Source: JABFRG01 sp038210445 | Lineage (GTDB): Bacteria; Myxococcota_A; Polyangia; Polyangiales; Polyangiaceae | DNA: 64,000 nt | Direction of reading: 5' to 3' | Assembly (NCBI GenBank): GCA_038210445.1 | Contig: JBBQWQ010000001.1 | Location: 186,001-250,000, forward strand | Shown: piece by piece, positions 1 through 8,304 of the stretch | Numbering within the stretch: position 1 is the stretch's first letter | How the letters are laid out: the number at the start of each line of letters is the position of its first letter | The notes under the pieces: model-generated | What the model saw: the letters and a program-made list of their open reading frames with translations, nothing else | Databases searched by the model: none | What the model was told of the DNA's origin: nothing | Translations under genes and position numbers: made by a program

Positions 1-456
1 GGTCCACCGTGGGTCGAAGGCGCCCAGTTGCCGCAGCACCCGCAGGTTGTCCTCCGCCGCTGCGTGGTGGCACTCGTCGTAGATGACCAGGCCGAAGTCG
101 CGCCCCGAAAGCACCTGGGTGAGGCGCTTCTCGTGGAGCGAGCGAATCGAGCACACCAGCACCTTGGCGTCTTGCGAAGCGCGCTCGGCGCCCCGCTCGA
201 TGGCCACTACGGTCCCCGCGTCGAGGGCCCGCTCGAGCTTGTCTTTGGCCTGCGCCAGCAGCTCTTCCCGGTGGGCCAGCACCAGCACCTGCTTCTTCGC
301 GAGCTTGGCCAGGTGCGAGAACACCACGGTCTTTCCCGCGCCGGTGGGCAGGCACACCACCATGCGCCGAACCCCGGCCCGCCGCGCCGCCACCACGGCC
401 TCGATGGCGGCCCGCTGGTACGGGCGAAGAGAAGGGGGAGCCGGGGGCACGCTCAT
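1..456 (-). CDS. DEAD/DEAH-box helicase, N-terminal part (runs off the window)
   Basis: The first 152 codons of a superfamily 2 helicase are present; the rest lies beyond base 1. The protein starts MSVPPAPPSLRPYQRAAIEA, a Q-motif-like region, followed by the Walker A motif PTGAGKT near residue 40 and the motif II box DECHH near residue 130. These are the ATP-binding and hydrolysis motifs of the type III restriction/Ssl2-like helicase group, which unwind or translocate on nucleic acid using ATP. The start is the ATG at 454-456. The C-terminal RecA domain and any specificity domain are not visible, so DNA repair helicase and restriction subunit cannot be told apart. Confidence 0.85.
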   Translation of the reverse strand, partial: MSVPPAPPSLRPYQRAAIEAVVAARRAGVRRMVVCLPTGAGKTVVFSHLAKLAKKQVLVLAHREELLAQAKDKLERALDAGTVVAIERGAERASQDAKVLVCSIRSLHEKRLTQVLSGRDFGLVIYDECHHAAAEDNLRVLRQLGAFDPRWT

Positions 457-564
457 GATCGCTTCTGGCTTACCACGGCGCGCCGCGAGGTCTCGCATTC
501 GCGCCCATCGACCGCTGTTGGCGCAGGTTGCCGCAAACCCGCGCGACCGTGCTAGTCAGAGCCC

Positions 565-1473
565 ATGGCGCGTACCGCCGAATCGATCTTCACCGAGCTC
601 TTTCTACCCAACTACCCGCCCGACTCCGCGAGCGATCTCGCCAAGGCGCGCAGCACCGACGCCAACCCGGCGAACAACCCGGAGCTCACCGCGCACCTGG
701 CCGACGCCGCTGCGCGCTTCCAGGCGCTCATGGGGCAGGAGCTGGGCATCGCCCTCGACGGCACCGACGCCAGCATTCACCACCTCGGCGTGGCGCTCAC
801 CGCCGAGCGCCGCGAAGCCTGGATAGCCCGCGGCGATCTCTTCAACATCGTGGTGCACGGCGCCGCCTACCTGGGTCGCTGCATCGAGCAGAACCATGGC
901 GGCACCTGGCGCCTTCGCCGCCCCATGTGGGAGAGCCTGGTGTTCCTGAAGAGCCAGGCGGGTGAGGCCGAGCTCCCGGTGTTCCACTGGTGGCTCAAGG
1001 CGCTCGCCGACGACGAGCTCGGGAGTCGCACCCTCGGCGATCGCTACCGCACCTACGTCGAGGAGCCCACCACCGACTTTTCGGCTTTGCCAGTGCTGGC
1101 CAAGGAAGAACGCACATTCCCCCGACTCACCAAGATTCGGTACGATGTATTCTACAAGTACATGAAGGCCAACGCTCCGGAGATCAAGGACTTCGGCAGC
1201 GACTTTCCTTCGCCCGAGCGCTTCGCCGAGCTCGAGTTCAAGTGGCTCGAGGTGCGCTGGGTCGGAGGCGGCCGCATGCTCCTCGTGTACGGGCTCTCGC
1301 GCATGGGCTTCCACCTGTTCTGGCTCGACGCCCAGGGCTTCCGCAAGTCGGCCTTCATGCCGTGCGACGCGTTCCCCGAGCCGATCGTGCGCTTCAAAGG
1401 CGACACCATCGAGGTGATTCGCGCCGAGAGCGAGCGCACCGTGGCCCACGAGATGCTCTGGTGGGGCCTCTGA
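565..1473 (+). CDS. conserved hypothetical protein, 302 aa
   Basis: I do not recognise this protein. It has no signal peptide, no membrane segment and no cysteine-rich motif, so it is probably cytoplasmic. The N-terminal half is helical and contains SIHHLGVALTAERREAW; the C-terminal half is richer in aromatic residues and beta-type stretches. Codon use is typical of the window (strong third-position GC), supporting a real gene. It converges on the MNIO operon, with only five bases between the two stop codons and no obvious terminator. It is transcribed divergently from the helicase, 108 bp away, and shares no obvious operon. Confidence 0.75.
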   Translation: MARTAESIFTELFLPNYPPDSASDLAKARSTDANPANNPELTAHLADAAARFQALMGQELGIALDGTDASIHHLGVALTAERREAWIARGDLFNIVVHGAAYLGRCIEQNHGGTWRLRRPMWESLVFLKSQAGEAELPVFHWWLKALADDELGSRTLGDRYRTYVEEPTTDFSALPVLAKEERTFPRLTKIRYDVFYKYMKANAPEIKDFGSDFPSPERFAELEFKWLEVRWVGGGRMLLVYGLSRMGFHLFWLDAQGFRKSAFMPCDAFPEPIVRFKGDTIEVIRAESERTVAHEMLWWGL

Positions 1474-1478
1474 GTCGC

Positions 1479-2132
1479 TCAGCAAAGTAGCCCCATTCGC
1501 TGGAGCTCCGCGCGCACGGTCTCGGCCTGTGCCGCGTCGCCCACGAGGATGCCCGCGATGAGCGGCGTGATCGGACCGGTCAGCAAGCGCCCATGCAGCG
1601 CCGCGATCAGCAGCGGCGCTGCGGCGCCTCGCACGATGGCGAAGTGGCCCGCCGGGGCCGAGCGTACCCAGGTGGGGATCGCAAAGGCCGGCGCGGGCGT
1701 CACCACCAGCGCCCGCAAGACCGCCAGCGCGCGCTCCTCGTGAATCACCGGCTGCCACGGCTCCCCCAGCGCGGCCTCGAGAAAGTCGCCGAAGATGGCC
1801 TCCATGGGCGGCGCGCATGCTTCGGGCCCAAGCCTGGCAAACGCCGGCGAGTCTGCGAAGTCGAGGGCGAGGTCGGCCTCGTCGCGTATCGTGGCATAGG
1901 CACGTATTCCGCGCGGGAACGCCTCGCGCAAGGTGCCCACCCCACGGTGCGAGGCTTCGAGCAGGGCTCCGCACGTGAGCGCGGCGGTGCGCTCCAGCTC
2001 GGCCGGGTCGAGCCCTGCCAGGTCGGCGGCGTCCTCCGCATCGATGCCTAGCTCGGCGCGCTCGCCGGCGAGGAAGCGCGTCCGGAACGAGCGCCGGTAC
2101 ACGAGCGCGCACAGCACTTCGTCGATGCGCAT
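1479..2132 (-). CDS. probable partner protein of the adjacent MNIO enzyme, 217 aa
   Basis: This is the last gene of a three-gene operon. Its ATG overlaps the TGA of the DUF692 gene by one base (TGATG), implying translational coupling. The N-terminus, with LVYRRSFRTRFLAGERAELG followed by a short helical region around DPAELERTAAL, resembles the small helical LigA-like/RiPP-associated modules often found beside MNIO genes. The remainder is an unassigned helical domain. MNIO enzymes generally need a dedicated partner that presents the substrate peptide (TglI, MbnC and BufC are examples), and the position fits that job. It does not look like the DUF2063 partner at 42095-42916. The function is inferred from context. 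Confidence 0.6.
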   Translation of the reverse strand: MRIDEVLCALVYRRSFRTRFLAGERAELGIDAEDAADLAGLDPAELERTAALTCGALLEASHRGVGTLREAFPRGIRAYATIRDEADLALDFADSPAFARLGPEACAPPMEAIFGDFLEAALGEPWQPVIHEERALAVLRALVVTPAPAFAIPTWVRSAPAGHFAIVRGAAAPLLIAALHGRLLTGPITPLIAGILVGDAAQAETVRAELQRMGLLC

Positions 2133-3049
2133 CACCGGCCCGTCACCGTCGAGAGAAGGGCGCGCAACGAAGGTGCCGACTCGGCAGTGAGCTGGCCGCC
2201 GGGAACGATCGCCGGGTCCTCGTAGGTGCAGGCGCGGGCGTTGCGGCACAGTCGCGCCAGGCGTCGCAAGAGCTCGAGCTGCTCCGGGAGCAGCACCCCG
2301 TGGTGCCGATCGTGAAAGGCCTCGCCCACGACGTCGCAGCCGGAGAGGTGAATTTCGAAGCAGCGGTCGAGCGGCAGCCGTTCCAGCTCCGAGAGCAGCG
2401 CCTCGCCGCGCAGCCCGCGAAGCCACTGGTACGAGAGCAGGTGACCGGTATCCAGCGCGACCTGCACGTTGGCCTCCTCCGCCAGCACCCGGAAGAAGTC
2501 GTAGGCGTGCATGCGGCCGACCACCGGCGACATGCCCCAAGAAAAACCTGGAAACTCCAGCAAAAGCGGCACCGCAAGCGCGGCCTGCACGTGCCGCGCG
2601 TTCTCGATGGCTGCCCGCAGCCCCGCCGTCGTCAGGTAGGGCGGGAGCGGGTAGGGCAGGGGCTTTCCGTGAAGCGACCAGAGCCCCACGTCTTCGTTGA
2701 CCCAGGCGAAGCGGTAGCGCTCCACGAGCGCGCAAGTGAGGTCGAGAATCGCCCCGCGCTCATAGGGTTCCATGGCGCCCAGGTTGAGGGCGGTGTGGTG
2801 CAAGGCGCGAACCGGATAGTGCGAGCCCAGCCGCTCGAAGAGATCGTCGAAGGCTGGAAAGTAGTCGCGGGCGTCGAGTCGCCCGCGGCCCTTGGGTTGC
2901 CAGGAGACGAAGAGGTGGTGAAAGTGTGCGGCGTGGGCCAGCAGAAATGCGACCACGTCGTCGCTCGCGCGATCGCCATCGACCGCGGCCACGAAGCCGC
3001 GCCCTGGCCCCGCGATCCACGGCATGTCGAGGCCCACCCCGGCGTGCAT
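2132..3049 (-). CDS. divergent DUF692/MNIO family multinuclear iron oxidase, 305 aa
   Basis: DUF692 (UPF0276, TIM-barrel) enzymes use two or three iron ions and oxygen to modify cysteine-containing peptides. Candidate metal ligands are visible: HHTALN (H84/H85), NEDVG (E119/D120), LLEFPGFSWG (E165), ALDTGH (D200/H203), EIHLSG (H234), FHDRHHG (D247/H249/H250) and YEDP (E277). The order matches the family, but the sequence is far from the BufB-type copy at 42913-43782, so it belongs to a different MNIO clade. The start is an ATG overlapping the stop of the upstream lipoprotein gene by one base. The likely substrate is that lipoprotein, which is an inference from gene order. Confidence 0.8.
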   Translation of the reverse strand: MHAGVGLDMPWIAGPGRGFVAAVDGDRASDDVVAFLLAHAAHFHHLFVSWQPKGRGRLDARDYFPAFDDLFERLGSHYPVRALHHTALNLGAMEPYERGAILDLTCALVERYRFAWVNEDVGLWSLHGKPLPYPLPPYLTTAGLRAAIENARHVQAALAVPLLLEFPGFSWGMSPVVGRMHAYDFFRVLAEEANVQVALDTGHLLSYQWLRGLRGEALLSELERLPLDRCFEIHLSGCDVVGEAFHDRHHGVLLPEQLELLRRLARLCRNARACTYEDPAIVPGGQLTAESAPSLRALLSTVTGR

Positions 3050-3519
3050 CACGGCTTGCGAACGGCTCGGGCGATGCGCGCGAGGGTGTGGGCGCTTGGC
3101 ACGTTGTAACAATGGGGAAGGCCCGTGGGCTTCTCGAGCACCCGATCGCCCAGGTCCACCACGTGCAAGTCTTTCAGCGTTTGCAGGTTTTGGGCGTCGC
3201 TCAGGCCGCAGTCCACTTGTGCGTCGCGCTCCGGGTGCGCCGCTGCGTCGACCGCCACCCGAGTGAACGCAGCGACCGCCTCGACCTGCGCCGGGCACGG
3301 GCCGTAGCAGTTTCCCGTCTCCGGGCCGGTCGCGATGCCGCGCACCTCGAAGACCTTCAGCGCGCGCAGGGCCGCCAGGTTCTCTTCCACCGTGGCGCCG
3401 GGCGTCGCATTCGCAGTGGGCGCGGCCGGCGCCGCCTGGGCGGGAGCGGGTTCTCGTGCGGTGGCCGAGCAGGCGCCGAGTAGACCAAGAGCCGTGGCGA
3501 GAGAGGCGATGGGTTTCAT
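3049..3519 (-). CDS. cysteine-bearing lipoprotein, candidate MNIO substrate, 156 aa
   Basis: The N-terminus MKPIASLATALGLLGACS is a lipoprotein signal peptide with lipobox LGAC (C17), so the mature protein should be lipidated and exported. An Ala/Pro linker (residues 20-42) leads to a globular part with four cysteines: C71 and C75 in GNCYGPCPAQ, C104 in VDCGL, and C137 in HCYNVP. It is the first gene of the operon with the MNIO enzyme and its partner, each joined by a one-base stop/start overlap. The context suggests one or more cysteines are modified before export. At 156 aa it is much longer than typical RiPP precursors, so it could instead be an accessory protein. The chosen start (3517-3519) begins the signal peptide; 18 upstream codons are open but unlikely. 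Confidence 0.7.
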   Translation of the reverse strand: MKPIASLATALGLLGACSATAREPAPAQAAPAAPTANATPGATVEENLAALRALKVFEVRGIATGPETGNCYGPCPAQVEAVAAFTRVAVDAAAHPERDAQVDCGLSDAQNLQTLKDLHVVDLGDRVLEKPTGLPHCYNVPSAHTLARIARAVRKP

Positions 3520-3645
3520 GCGCTCTAGCCTGCGTCTGAACAGAGTCGCTCGCCATCCGCATATTCGGAACACGATTGTACGGTTTTTGGCTTATTGTTC
3601 GGCGCGTCGCCGCGCCGCGCCGGAGATTCGCTACACTCGCCGGCG

Positions 3646-5226
3646 ATGACCCCCGTACCGCCGCGGTCGCGTCTTGCGCGCCTCTTGTTCGGACGCACCG
3701 AGGTGCGCCTCGCGCTCGTGATCCTCCTCACCGCCACCTTGCCGCTGGTGAGCGCAGTGTACCTGGCCAACTCGATGTTTCGGCAGGCCTCGGCGCTCTG
3801 GTTCAACCCCGAGGTGGGCACGCAGCTCGATCGCGGCGTCGACGTGTACAAGGACTACGTCAAGGCGGTGAAGGACGACATGCGTCACCAGGGGCAGGCC
3901 ATCGCCGCCGACGACCCGCTGAAGAGCGCCGCCACCGCCGGTGACGCCGCCGCGGTGAACGCCCGCCTCTCCGCGCTCTTTCCCCGTTTCCCCGGCCTGG
4001 TCGCGCTGCGCGTGGAGAACGACGACGGCACCACGCTGGGGCAGAAGGACCGCGGCACCCCCGTCGACAAGGACCAAGAGAAGAGCCTCGACACCAAGGT
4101 CTCGCTGGGCCAAGGCAAGGTCTCCGAGGTGTTCCTGGTGGCCACCTTCGCGGTGCCGCGCAAGCGCCTCGACGAGCTGGAGGCCAGCGGGCAGATCGTC
4201 AACACCTACCACCAGCTCGAGGTCTCGCGCACTGAGTTGTATGTGGGGTACACCAATTCGTTCTCGGCGCTCCTGGCGCTGACCATCGTGGTCACCGCGG
4301 TGCTGGGCTTTCTCCTGGCGCGCGGCCTCACCAAGCGCATCGAGCGGCTGAGCCTGGCCACCCGCAAGGTCGCGGGCGGCGATCTCTCGGTGCAGGTGCC
4401 GGTGACCGGCAGCGACGAGCTCACCGAGCTGGCCCGGGCCTTCAACAAGATGACCAGCGAGGTGGGCCAGGCCCGCTCGCGCATCGAGTTTCTGCAGCGC
4501 ATGGGCGCCTGGCAAGAGATGGCCCAGCGGCTGGCCCACGAGATCAAGAACCCGCTCACGCCCATTCAGCTGGCGGTGCAGGAGTGTCACCGGAAGTACG
4601 CGGGAGGCGACGCGCGCTACACCCAGCTGCTCGACACCACCCTCGAGATCGTCGAAGAAGAGGTGGGCACCCTGCGCCGGCTGGTGGCGAACTTCTCCAA
4701 CTTCGCGCGGCTTCCGCAGGCGGAGCTGGCGTCGGCCGACCTCCGCGACTTTCTCTCCGACTGCCGCGACCAGCGCATCGAAGACCCGACCCTGGGCGGC
4801 GACGGCGCCGAGGCCCTCCTCACGGAGAACGTCGACGTCGAATGGCAGATCCCCGAGAAGTCCATTCCGTGCGCCATCGACCGGCAGATGTTCCGCCGCG
4901 TGATCATCAACCTGGTGCGCAACGCGGTGCAAGCGCACCGGAGCACCAAGGAAAACGCCAAGGTGCGGGTGCGCGCCGTGCGTGAAGGCGACGAGGCGAT
5001 GCTGGTGGTAGAGGACAACGGCCCCGGCGTTCCGGCGGAGCAGCGGGCGCGGGTCTTCGAGCCCTATTTTACCACCAAGACCGACGGCACCGGCCTCGGC
5101 CTCGCCATCGTGAAGAAGATCGTGGTGGAGCACGCCGGCACCATCGACGTCGAAAAGAGCCCGCTCGGTGGCGCGGCCTTCGTGATCCGCATTCCGGTTG
5201 CGGGGAAGGTCGCCGCTGCGGCGTGA
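3646..5226 (+). CDS. NtrY-like membrane sensor histidine kinase, 526 aa
   Basis: This is a two-component sensor kinase. One N-terminal membrane helix (about residues 22-45) and a second near residue 210 flank an extracytoplasmic sensor region. A HAMP domain follows (TKRIERLSLATRKVAGGDLS, and SDELTELARAFNKM). The dimerisation/phosphoacceptor motif LAHEIKNPLTP places the phosphorylated histidine at H298. The ATP-binding domain has the N box (NLVRNAVQAH), G1 (EDNGPGVP), F box (FEPYFTTK) and G2 (TGLGLAI). This layout is closest to NtrY-type kinases. No response regulator lies next to it, so it is an orphan here. The start at 3646 was chosen over an ATG-less upstream extension because the hydrophobic N-terminus begins just after it. 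Confidence 0.92.
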   Translation: MTPVPPRSRLARLLFGRTEVRLALVILLTATLPLVSAVYLANSMFRQASALWFNPEVGTQLDRGVDVYKDYVKAVKDDMRHQGQAIAADDPLKSAATAGDAAAVNARLSALFPRFPGLVALRVENDDGTTLGQKDRGTPVDKDQEKSLDTKVSLGQGKVSEVFLVATFAVPRKRLDELEASGQIVNTYHQLEVSRTELYVGYTNSFSALLALTIVVTAVLGFLLARGLTKRIERLSLATRKVAGGDLSVQVPVTGSDELTELARAFNKMTSEVGQARSRIEFLQRMGAWQEMAQRLAHEIKNPLTPIQLAVQECHRKYAGGDARYTQLLDTTLEIVEEEVGTLRRLVANFSNFARLPQAELASADLRDFLSDCRDQRIEDPTLGGDGAEALLTENVDVEWQIPEKSIPCAIDRQMFRRVIINLVRNAVQAHRSTKENAKVRVRAVREGDEAMLVVEDNGPGVPAEQRARVFEPYFTTKTDGTGLGLAIVKKIVVEHAGTIDVEKSPLGGAAFVIRIPVAGKVAAAA

Positions 5227-5246
5227 AGCGGGCAGGGGAGGAAAAT

Positions 5247-5370
5247 ATGCATATTGCACTCGTTGGTGACTCGGTCTTCGACAACGCGAAATACACCGGA
5301 GCTAACCCGACGTAGCCGGCCACCTGCGGAAGCTCTTGCCAGAAGCGCGGGTCACGCTCTACGTGCCGTT
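5247..5370 (+). pseudogene. remnant of an SGNH/GDSL-type hydrolase, frameshifted and truncated
   Basis: After a good ribosome site (gggagg) and an ATG at 5247 the reading frame gives MHIALVGDSVFDNAKYTGAN, the block I motif of SGNH hydrolases (GDS with the nucleophile serine). It then hits TAG at 5313-5315. Shifting the frame by one base restores PDVAGHLRKLLPEARVTLY, exactly the sequence expected next in this family. After about 5360 the similarity stops and the next gene begins. This is therefore a dead gene fragment: a single-base loss plus removal of roughly the C-terminal 80 percent. Confidence 0.75.
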
Positions 5371-5412
5371 CGGTCACTAGCAACCGCGCCGCGGGGTGGC
5401 CGATGGGCGGAG

Positions 5413-6027
5413 ATGCACCGCACTTTCCGTCGCACTGGAGGCGCGAGCCTCGCCGCCCTCTTCGCCGCCTCCGTGCTCACCTTCAGCTTCGCGGCCCACG
5501 CCGAGACCAGCTTCGTCACCATCGATTCCGACGCGTCGGGCGTGGGCATCAAGCGCAAGAACGACCCGACCGGCGAGGCCTTCTGCTATGCGCCCTGCGT
5601 GCGCCACCTGCCTCTCCAGGGCACATATGTATTCGACGGCGGGGCCTATCCGAACGAGCTCACGCTCAGCGAAGGCGCGACCCACATCGTGTACCGCCGC
5701 GGAAATGCCTACGGCATGCTCGTCGGTGGCTTTTTCACTGTCGTGGGCCTTCCCACTGCGGTGATACTGGCACCCATCGCCGGCATCCAGATGCTTCGCA
5801 ACGAGACGCCGGGAGAACTGCACGCCGCGCACATCATGCTCGCGGTAGCCGCCATCTCCGCCGTGGTAGCCGGTATCGGCGTCGGGATCAGTACCCTCTC
5901 CGAACCGACCCTCCGCGTCGAACGTGGTCCCGCGCCGAAGCGTCCGGAGCGTCCGGCCATCCCCCGCGCCGCCACGAGCCCGGTGCGCGTCCAGTTCGCG
6001 GGCACCGGCGTGGTGGGGACCTTCTGA
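5413..6027 (+). CDS. exported membrane protein of unknown function, 204 aa
   Basis: The protein starts with a signal peptide (MHRTFRRTGGASLAALFAAS, continuing to an AHA-type cleavage site near residue 29). The mature part begins with a beta-type domain containing AFCYAPC, a possible disulphide. Two hydrophobic helices (about residues 100-120 and 140-160) follow. The tail is basic and proline-rich. The pattern, a short domain and then two transmembrane helices, resembles PEGA-like anchor proteins common in myxobacteria, but no family is certain. The start was placed at 5413 because the upstream in-frame region is arginine-rich and overlaps the SGNH remnant. Confidence 0.65.
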   Translation: MHRTFRRTGGASLAALFAASVLTFSFAAHAETSFVTIDSDASGVGIKRKNDPTGEAFCYAPCVRHLPLQGTYVFDGGAYPNELTLSEGATHIVYRRGNAYGMLVGGFFTVVGLPTAVILAPIAGIQMLRNETPGELHAAHIMLAVAAISAVVAGIGVGISTLSEPTLRVERGPAPKRPERPAIPRAATSPVRVQFAGTGVVGTF

Positions 6028-6082
6028 GGTAGGGGCGATTTCGAGATCCCAATCGAACGGCGCCTGCATTGGCCCATCGACG

Positions 6083-6355
6083 ATGAATCATGCTCGGCCA
6101 CTGGTGGTGCTCGTGGCCCTCGTTGCCGCCTGTAGCTCTCCCCACGCAGCGTCGCCTTTCGACGCCGGGGTCGCCGAGCCTGCGCCCACGGTGCCTTCTC
6201 CTTCGCCTTCGCCGCCGGATGCTGCGGTCGCCGCGCCCAGCGATGCCGCGCTCGAAGCCGACGTGCGGAAGCTGCCGGACCCCTGCCTGCCCCCCAGCAA
6301 CACCAGCTACGACAGCGTCCTGTTCTCGGCCACCATCAGCAAGGTCGGCCCTTAG
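6083..6355 (+). CDS. small lipoprotein, 90 aa
   Basis: The sequence begins MNHARPLVVLVALVAACSSP with a lipobox (VAAC, C17), so it should be lipidated at the membrane. The mature part is an Ala/Pro/Ser/Asp-rich low-complexity linker (residues 20-60), then a short C-terminal segment with one further cysteine (PDPCLPPSN). No domain is recognised. The stop codon overlaps the stop of the convergent LysR gene by three bases. It lies 55 bp downstream of the preceding exported protein and may share its transcript. Confidence 0.6.
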   Translation: MNHARPLVVLVALVAACSSPHAASPFDAGVAEPAPTVPSPSPSPPDAAVAAPSDAALEADVRKLPDPCLPPSNTSYDSVLFSATISKVGP

Positions 6356-7299
6356 TCTTTCTTTCGACGGACCTTACCATCCTGCTCGGCCATGGCTCGG
6401 GCCACCGCGCGGATCTTCTCGCGCACGTAGGTATGCGCCAGATCGTGGGTCTGCCGGGCGTGCCAGTGAAGCGCGATGGCGAACGACGGTAGCACCAGCG
6501 GTGGCTCCAGGATCGCCAGCGGCAGCATGCGCGCGAACTCCGCCGCAAGGCGGCGCCCCATGGTGAGCACCAGATCGCTCTTCGCCACCACGTGCGGCGC
6601 CAGCAAGAAATGCGGCACTGCCACGGCCACCGTGCGACGTAGCCCCTGCAGCGCCAAGGCCTCGTCCACCACGCCGCCCGGCCTTCCGCCCGGCGCGACG
6701 AAGGCGTGCCGCTGCGCCGCGAAGCGCTCGACGGTCAACTTGCCGCGGGTCAGCGGGTGCCCCTTGCGCACCACGCACACGAAGGTCTCCTCGAAGAGCA
6801 CCTCCTCGAGCATGCTCGCCGCCTCGCGACTGCTGTCGGTGGTCGGCGCCAGCAGCAGATCGGCCTCGCCCCGCGCCAGCCGCGCCCGCGACTCGTCGGT
6901 GTGCGGCTCCGACCACAACGAGATGCCGGGCGCCTCTCGGCTCAGCGTCTCCACCAAGGACGGATAGATCTGCATCGCGGCGTAGTCCGAGGTCACCACG
7001 CGCATCGCGCGCTCCGCGGTACCGGGGTCGAAGCGGGCCTCGGCGAAGAGCGCTCGCTCGATCTCCGCAAGGCTCGACTCGAGCGCCCCCTGCATCGCCA
7101 CCGCCCGCGCGGTGGGCACCAGGCCAGTGGGCGAGCGGACAAGCAGCGCATCGCCCAGGGTGAGCCGCAGCCGCGCCAGCGCGTGACTGGTGGCCGACTG
7201 GCTCAGCCCCAGACGCTTGGCCGCTCGCGACACGTTGCGCTCGGCCAGAAGCGCGTGAAGGACGGTCACCAGGTTGAGGTCGATGGCCGATAGATGCAT
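6352..7299 (-). CDS. LysR-family transcriptional regulator, 315 aa
   Basis: The N-terminal winged helix-turn-helix is clear: LSAIDLNLVTVLHALLAERN, then VSRAAKRLGLSQSATSHALA. A periplasmic-binding-protein-like effector domain follows from about residue 95. This places it in the NodD/PcpR-like branch of LysR regulators, whose members begin with LxxxDLNLL. It is transcribed divergently from an NmrA-family reductase gene 108 bp away, the usual arrangement for a LysR regulator and its target. A T-N11-A-type palindrome lies in the gap (7309-7331). An alternative start three codons upstream (7308) would place the start next to that box; the start at 7299 fits the family better. Confidence 0.9.
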   Translation of the reverse strand: MHLSAIDLNLVTVLHALLAERNVSRAAKRLGLSQSATSHALARLRLTLGDALLVRSPTGLVPTARAVAMQGALESSLAEIERALFAEARFDPGTAERAMRVVTSDYAAMQIYPSLVETLSREAPGISLWSEPHTDESRARLARGEADLLLAPTTDSSREAASMLEEVLFEETFVCVVRKGHPLTRGKLTVERFAAQRHAFVAPGGRPGGVVDEALALQGLRRTVAVAVPHFLLAPHVVAKSDLVLTMGRRLAAEFARMLPLAILEPPLVLPSFAIALHWHARQTHDLAHTYVREKIRAVARAMAEQDGKVRRKKD

Positions 7300-7308
7300 G
7301 CGGTACAT

Positions 7309-7331
7309 AATGCACGTGACGAACATGCATT
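7309..7331. promoter_or_regulatory. LysR-type operator (AATGCA-N11-TGCATT)
   Basis: There is a perfect 6-bp inverted repeat, AATGCA and TGCATT, with an 11-bp spacer between the LysR gene and the NmrA-like gene. It has the T-N11-A form expected for LysR binding sites and lies just upstream of the regulator's start. A related half-site (ATGCAT) occurs at 7294-7299. It probably mediates autoregulation and inducer-dependent activation of the divergent gene. Confidence 0.65.
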
Positions 7332-7407
7332 GGAAGGCAACGAGGAGACGACCTACCTTCTGGCTTGTCGCCGCACCGCATCGGTTCGGCCTGAGGAGGA
7401 TTCGATC

Positions 7408-8283
7408 ATGAAGTTCGCCATCGCTGGGGTTTCGGGAAACACGGGCAAGGTCGCGGCCGAGGCTCTTCTCGCTGGGGGCCACCAGGTGCGGGTCATCGTG
7501 CGCGACGCCGCCAAAGGCGCCGACTGGAAGCGGCGCGGCGCCGAGGTGGCGGTCGCCGATGTGCTCGACGAAAAGGCGCTCAGCGAGGCGCTCCGCGGCG
7601 TCGACGGCGCCTACCTGCTGATTCCGCCGGCGCTCGGCGCCGAGAGCTACCTCGCTCACCAAGCGCGGGTGGCCGAAACGTTCGAGCGCGCCATCAGCCA
7701 GAGCGGCGTTCCCCACGTGGTGCTCCTCTCCTCGGTGGGCGCGCACCTCGCGGAGGGTACCGGGCCCATCAAGGGTCTTCACCGCGCCGAGGCTCGGCTG
7801 GGCGCGCTCCCCGCGGCCCGCTTCACGTTCCTTCGCGCGGCGTACTTCATCGAGAACTTCGCGGGCTCGCTGGCGCAGCTCGGCGAGGGCGTGTTTCCCA
7901 CCTTCGTGGCCGCCGACTTCGCCTTCGACACCGTCGCCACCCGCGACATCGGCACCTGGGCTGCGGCGCTGCTGGTGGAGGGAGCCCCTGCCAAGAACCA
8001 GATCGTCGAGCTCGCCGGCCCCAAGGTCTCGGCCCGCGACGTGGCCCGGGCATTGAGCGAAATTGTGGGCAAACCGGTGAACGTACAGGAGGCGCCCATC
8101 GGCATCATGGGCGGCATCCTCGAGGGGGCCGGGTTCTCCAAAGACCTCGCCGCGCTCTACGTGGAGATGACCGAAGGCCTAGCCGCCTCGCGCCTCGTCT
8201 TCGAAGGCAACCACCGCAACGCCAAGGGCGCCACCACCGTGCGACAGGTGCTCGAGCCCATCGTCCTGGGCGCCAAGAGCTGA
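7408..8283 (+). CDS. NmrA-family NAD(P)-binding oxidoreductase, 291 aa
   Basis: The N-terminus MKFAIAGVSGNTGKVAAEAL contains the Rossmann nucleotide-binding motif GxxGxxG of atypical short-chain dehydrogenases. Further family features are the acidic VADVLDE segment, AYLLIPP and LLSSVGAH. The length (291 aa) is typical of NmrA/YtfG-like quinone or redox-sensing reductases. The ribosome site gaggagga sits 7 bases before the ATG. It is divergent from a LysR regulator, with an operator between them, so it is the likely target. The substrate is unknown; NAD(P)H:quinone oxidoreductase activity is one reasonable guess. Confidence 0.88.
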   Translation: MKFAIAGVSGNTGKVAAEALLAGGHQVRVIVRDAAKGADWKRRGAEVAVADVLDEKALSEALRGVDGAYLLIPPALGAESYLAHQARVAETFERAISQSGVPHVVLLSSVGAHLAEGTGPIKGLHRAEARLGALPAARFTFLRAAYFIENFAGSLAQLGEGVFPTFVAADFAFDTVATRDIGTWAAALLVEGAPAKNQIVELAGPKVSARDVARALSEIVGKPVNVQEAPIGIMGGILEGAGFSKDLAALYVEMTEGLAASRLVFEGNHRNAKGATTVRQVLEPIVLGAKS

Positions 8284-8304
8284 CCGCTCCGGTAGGCTCT
8301 GCCG

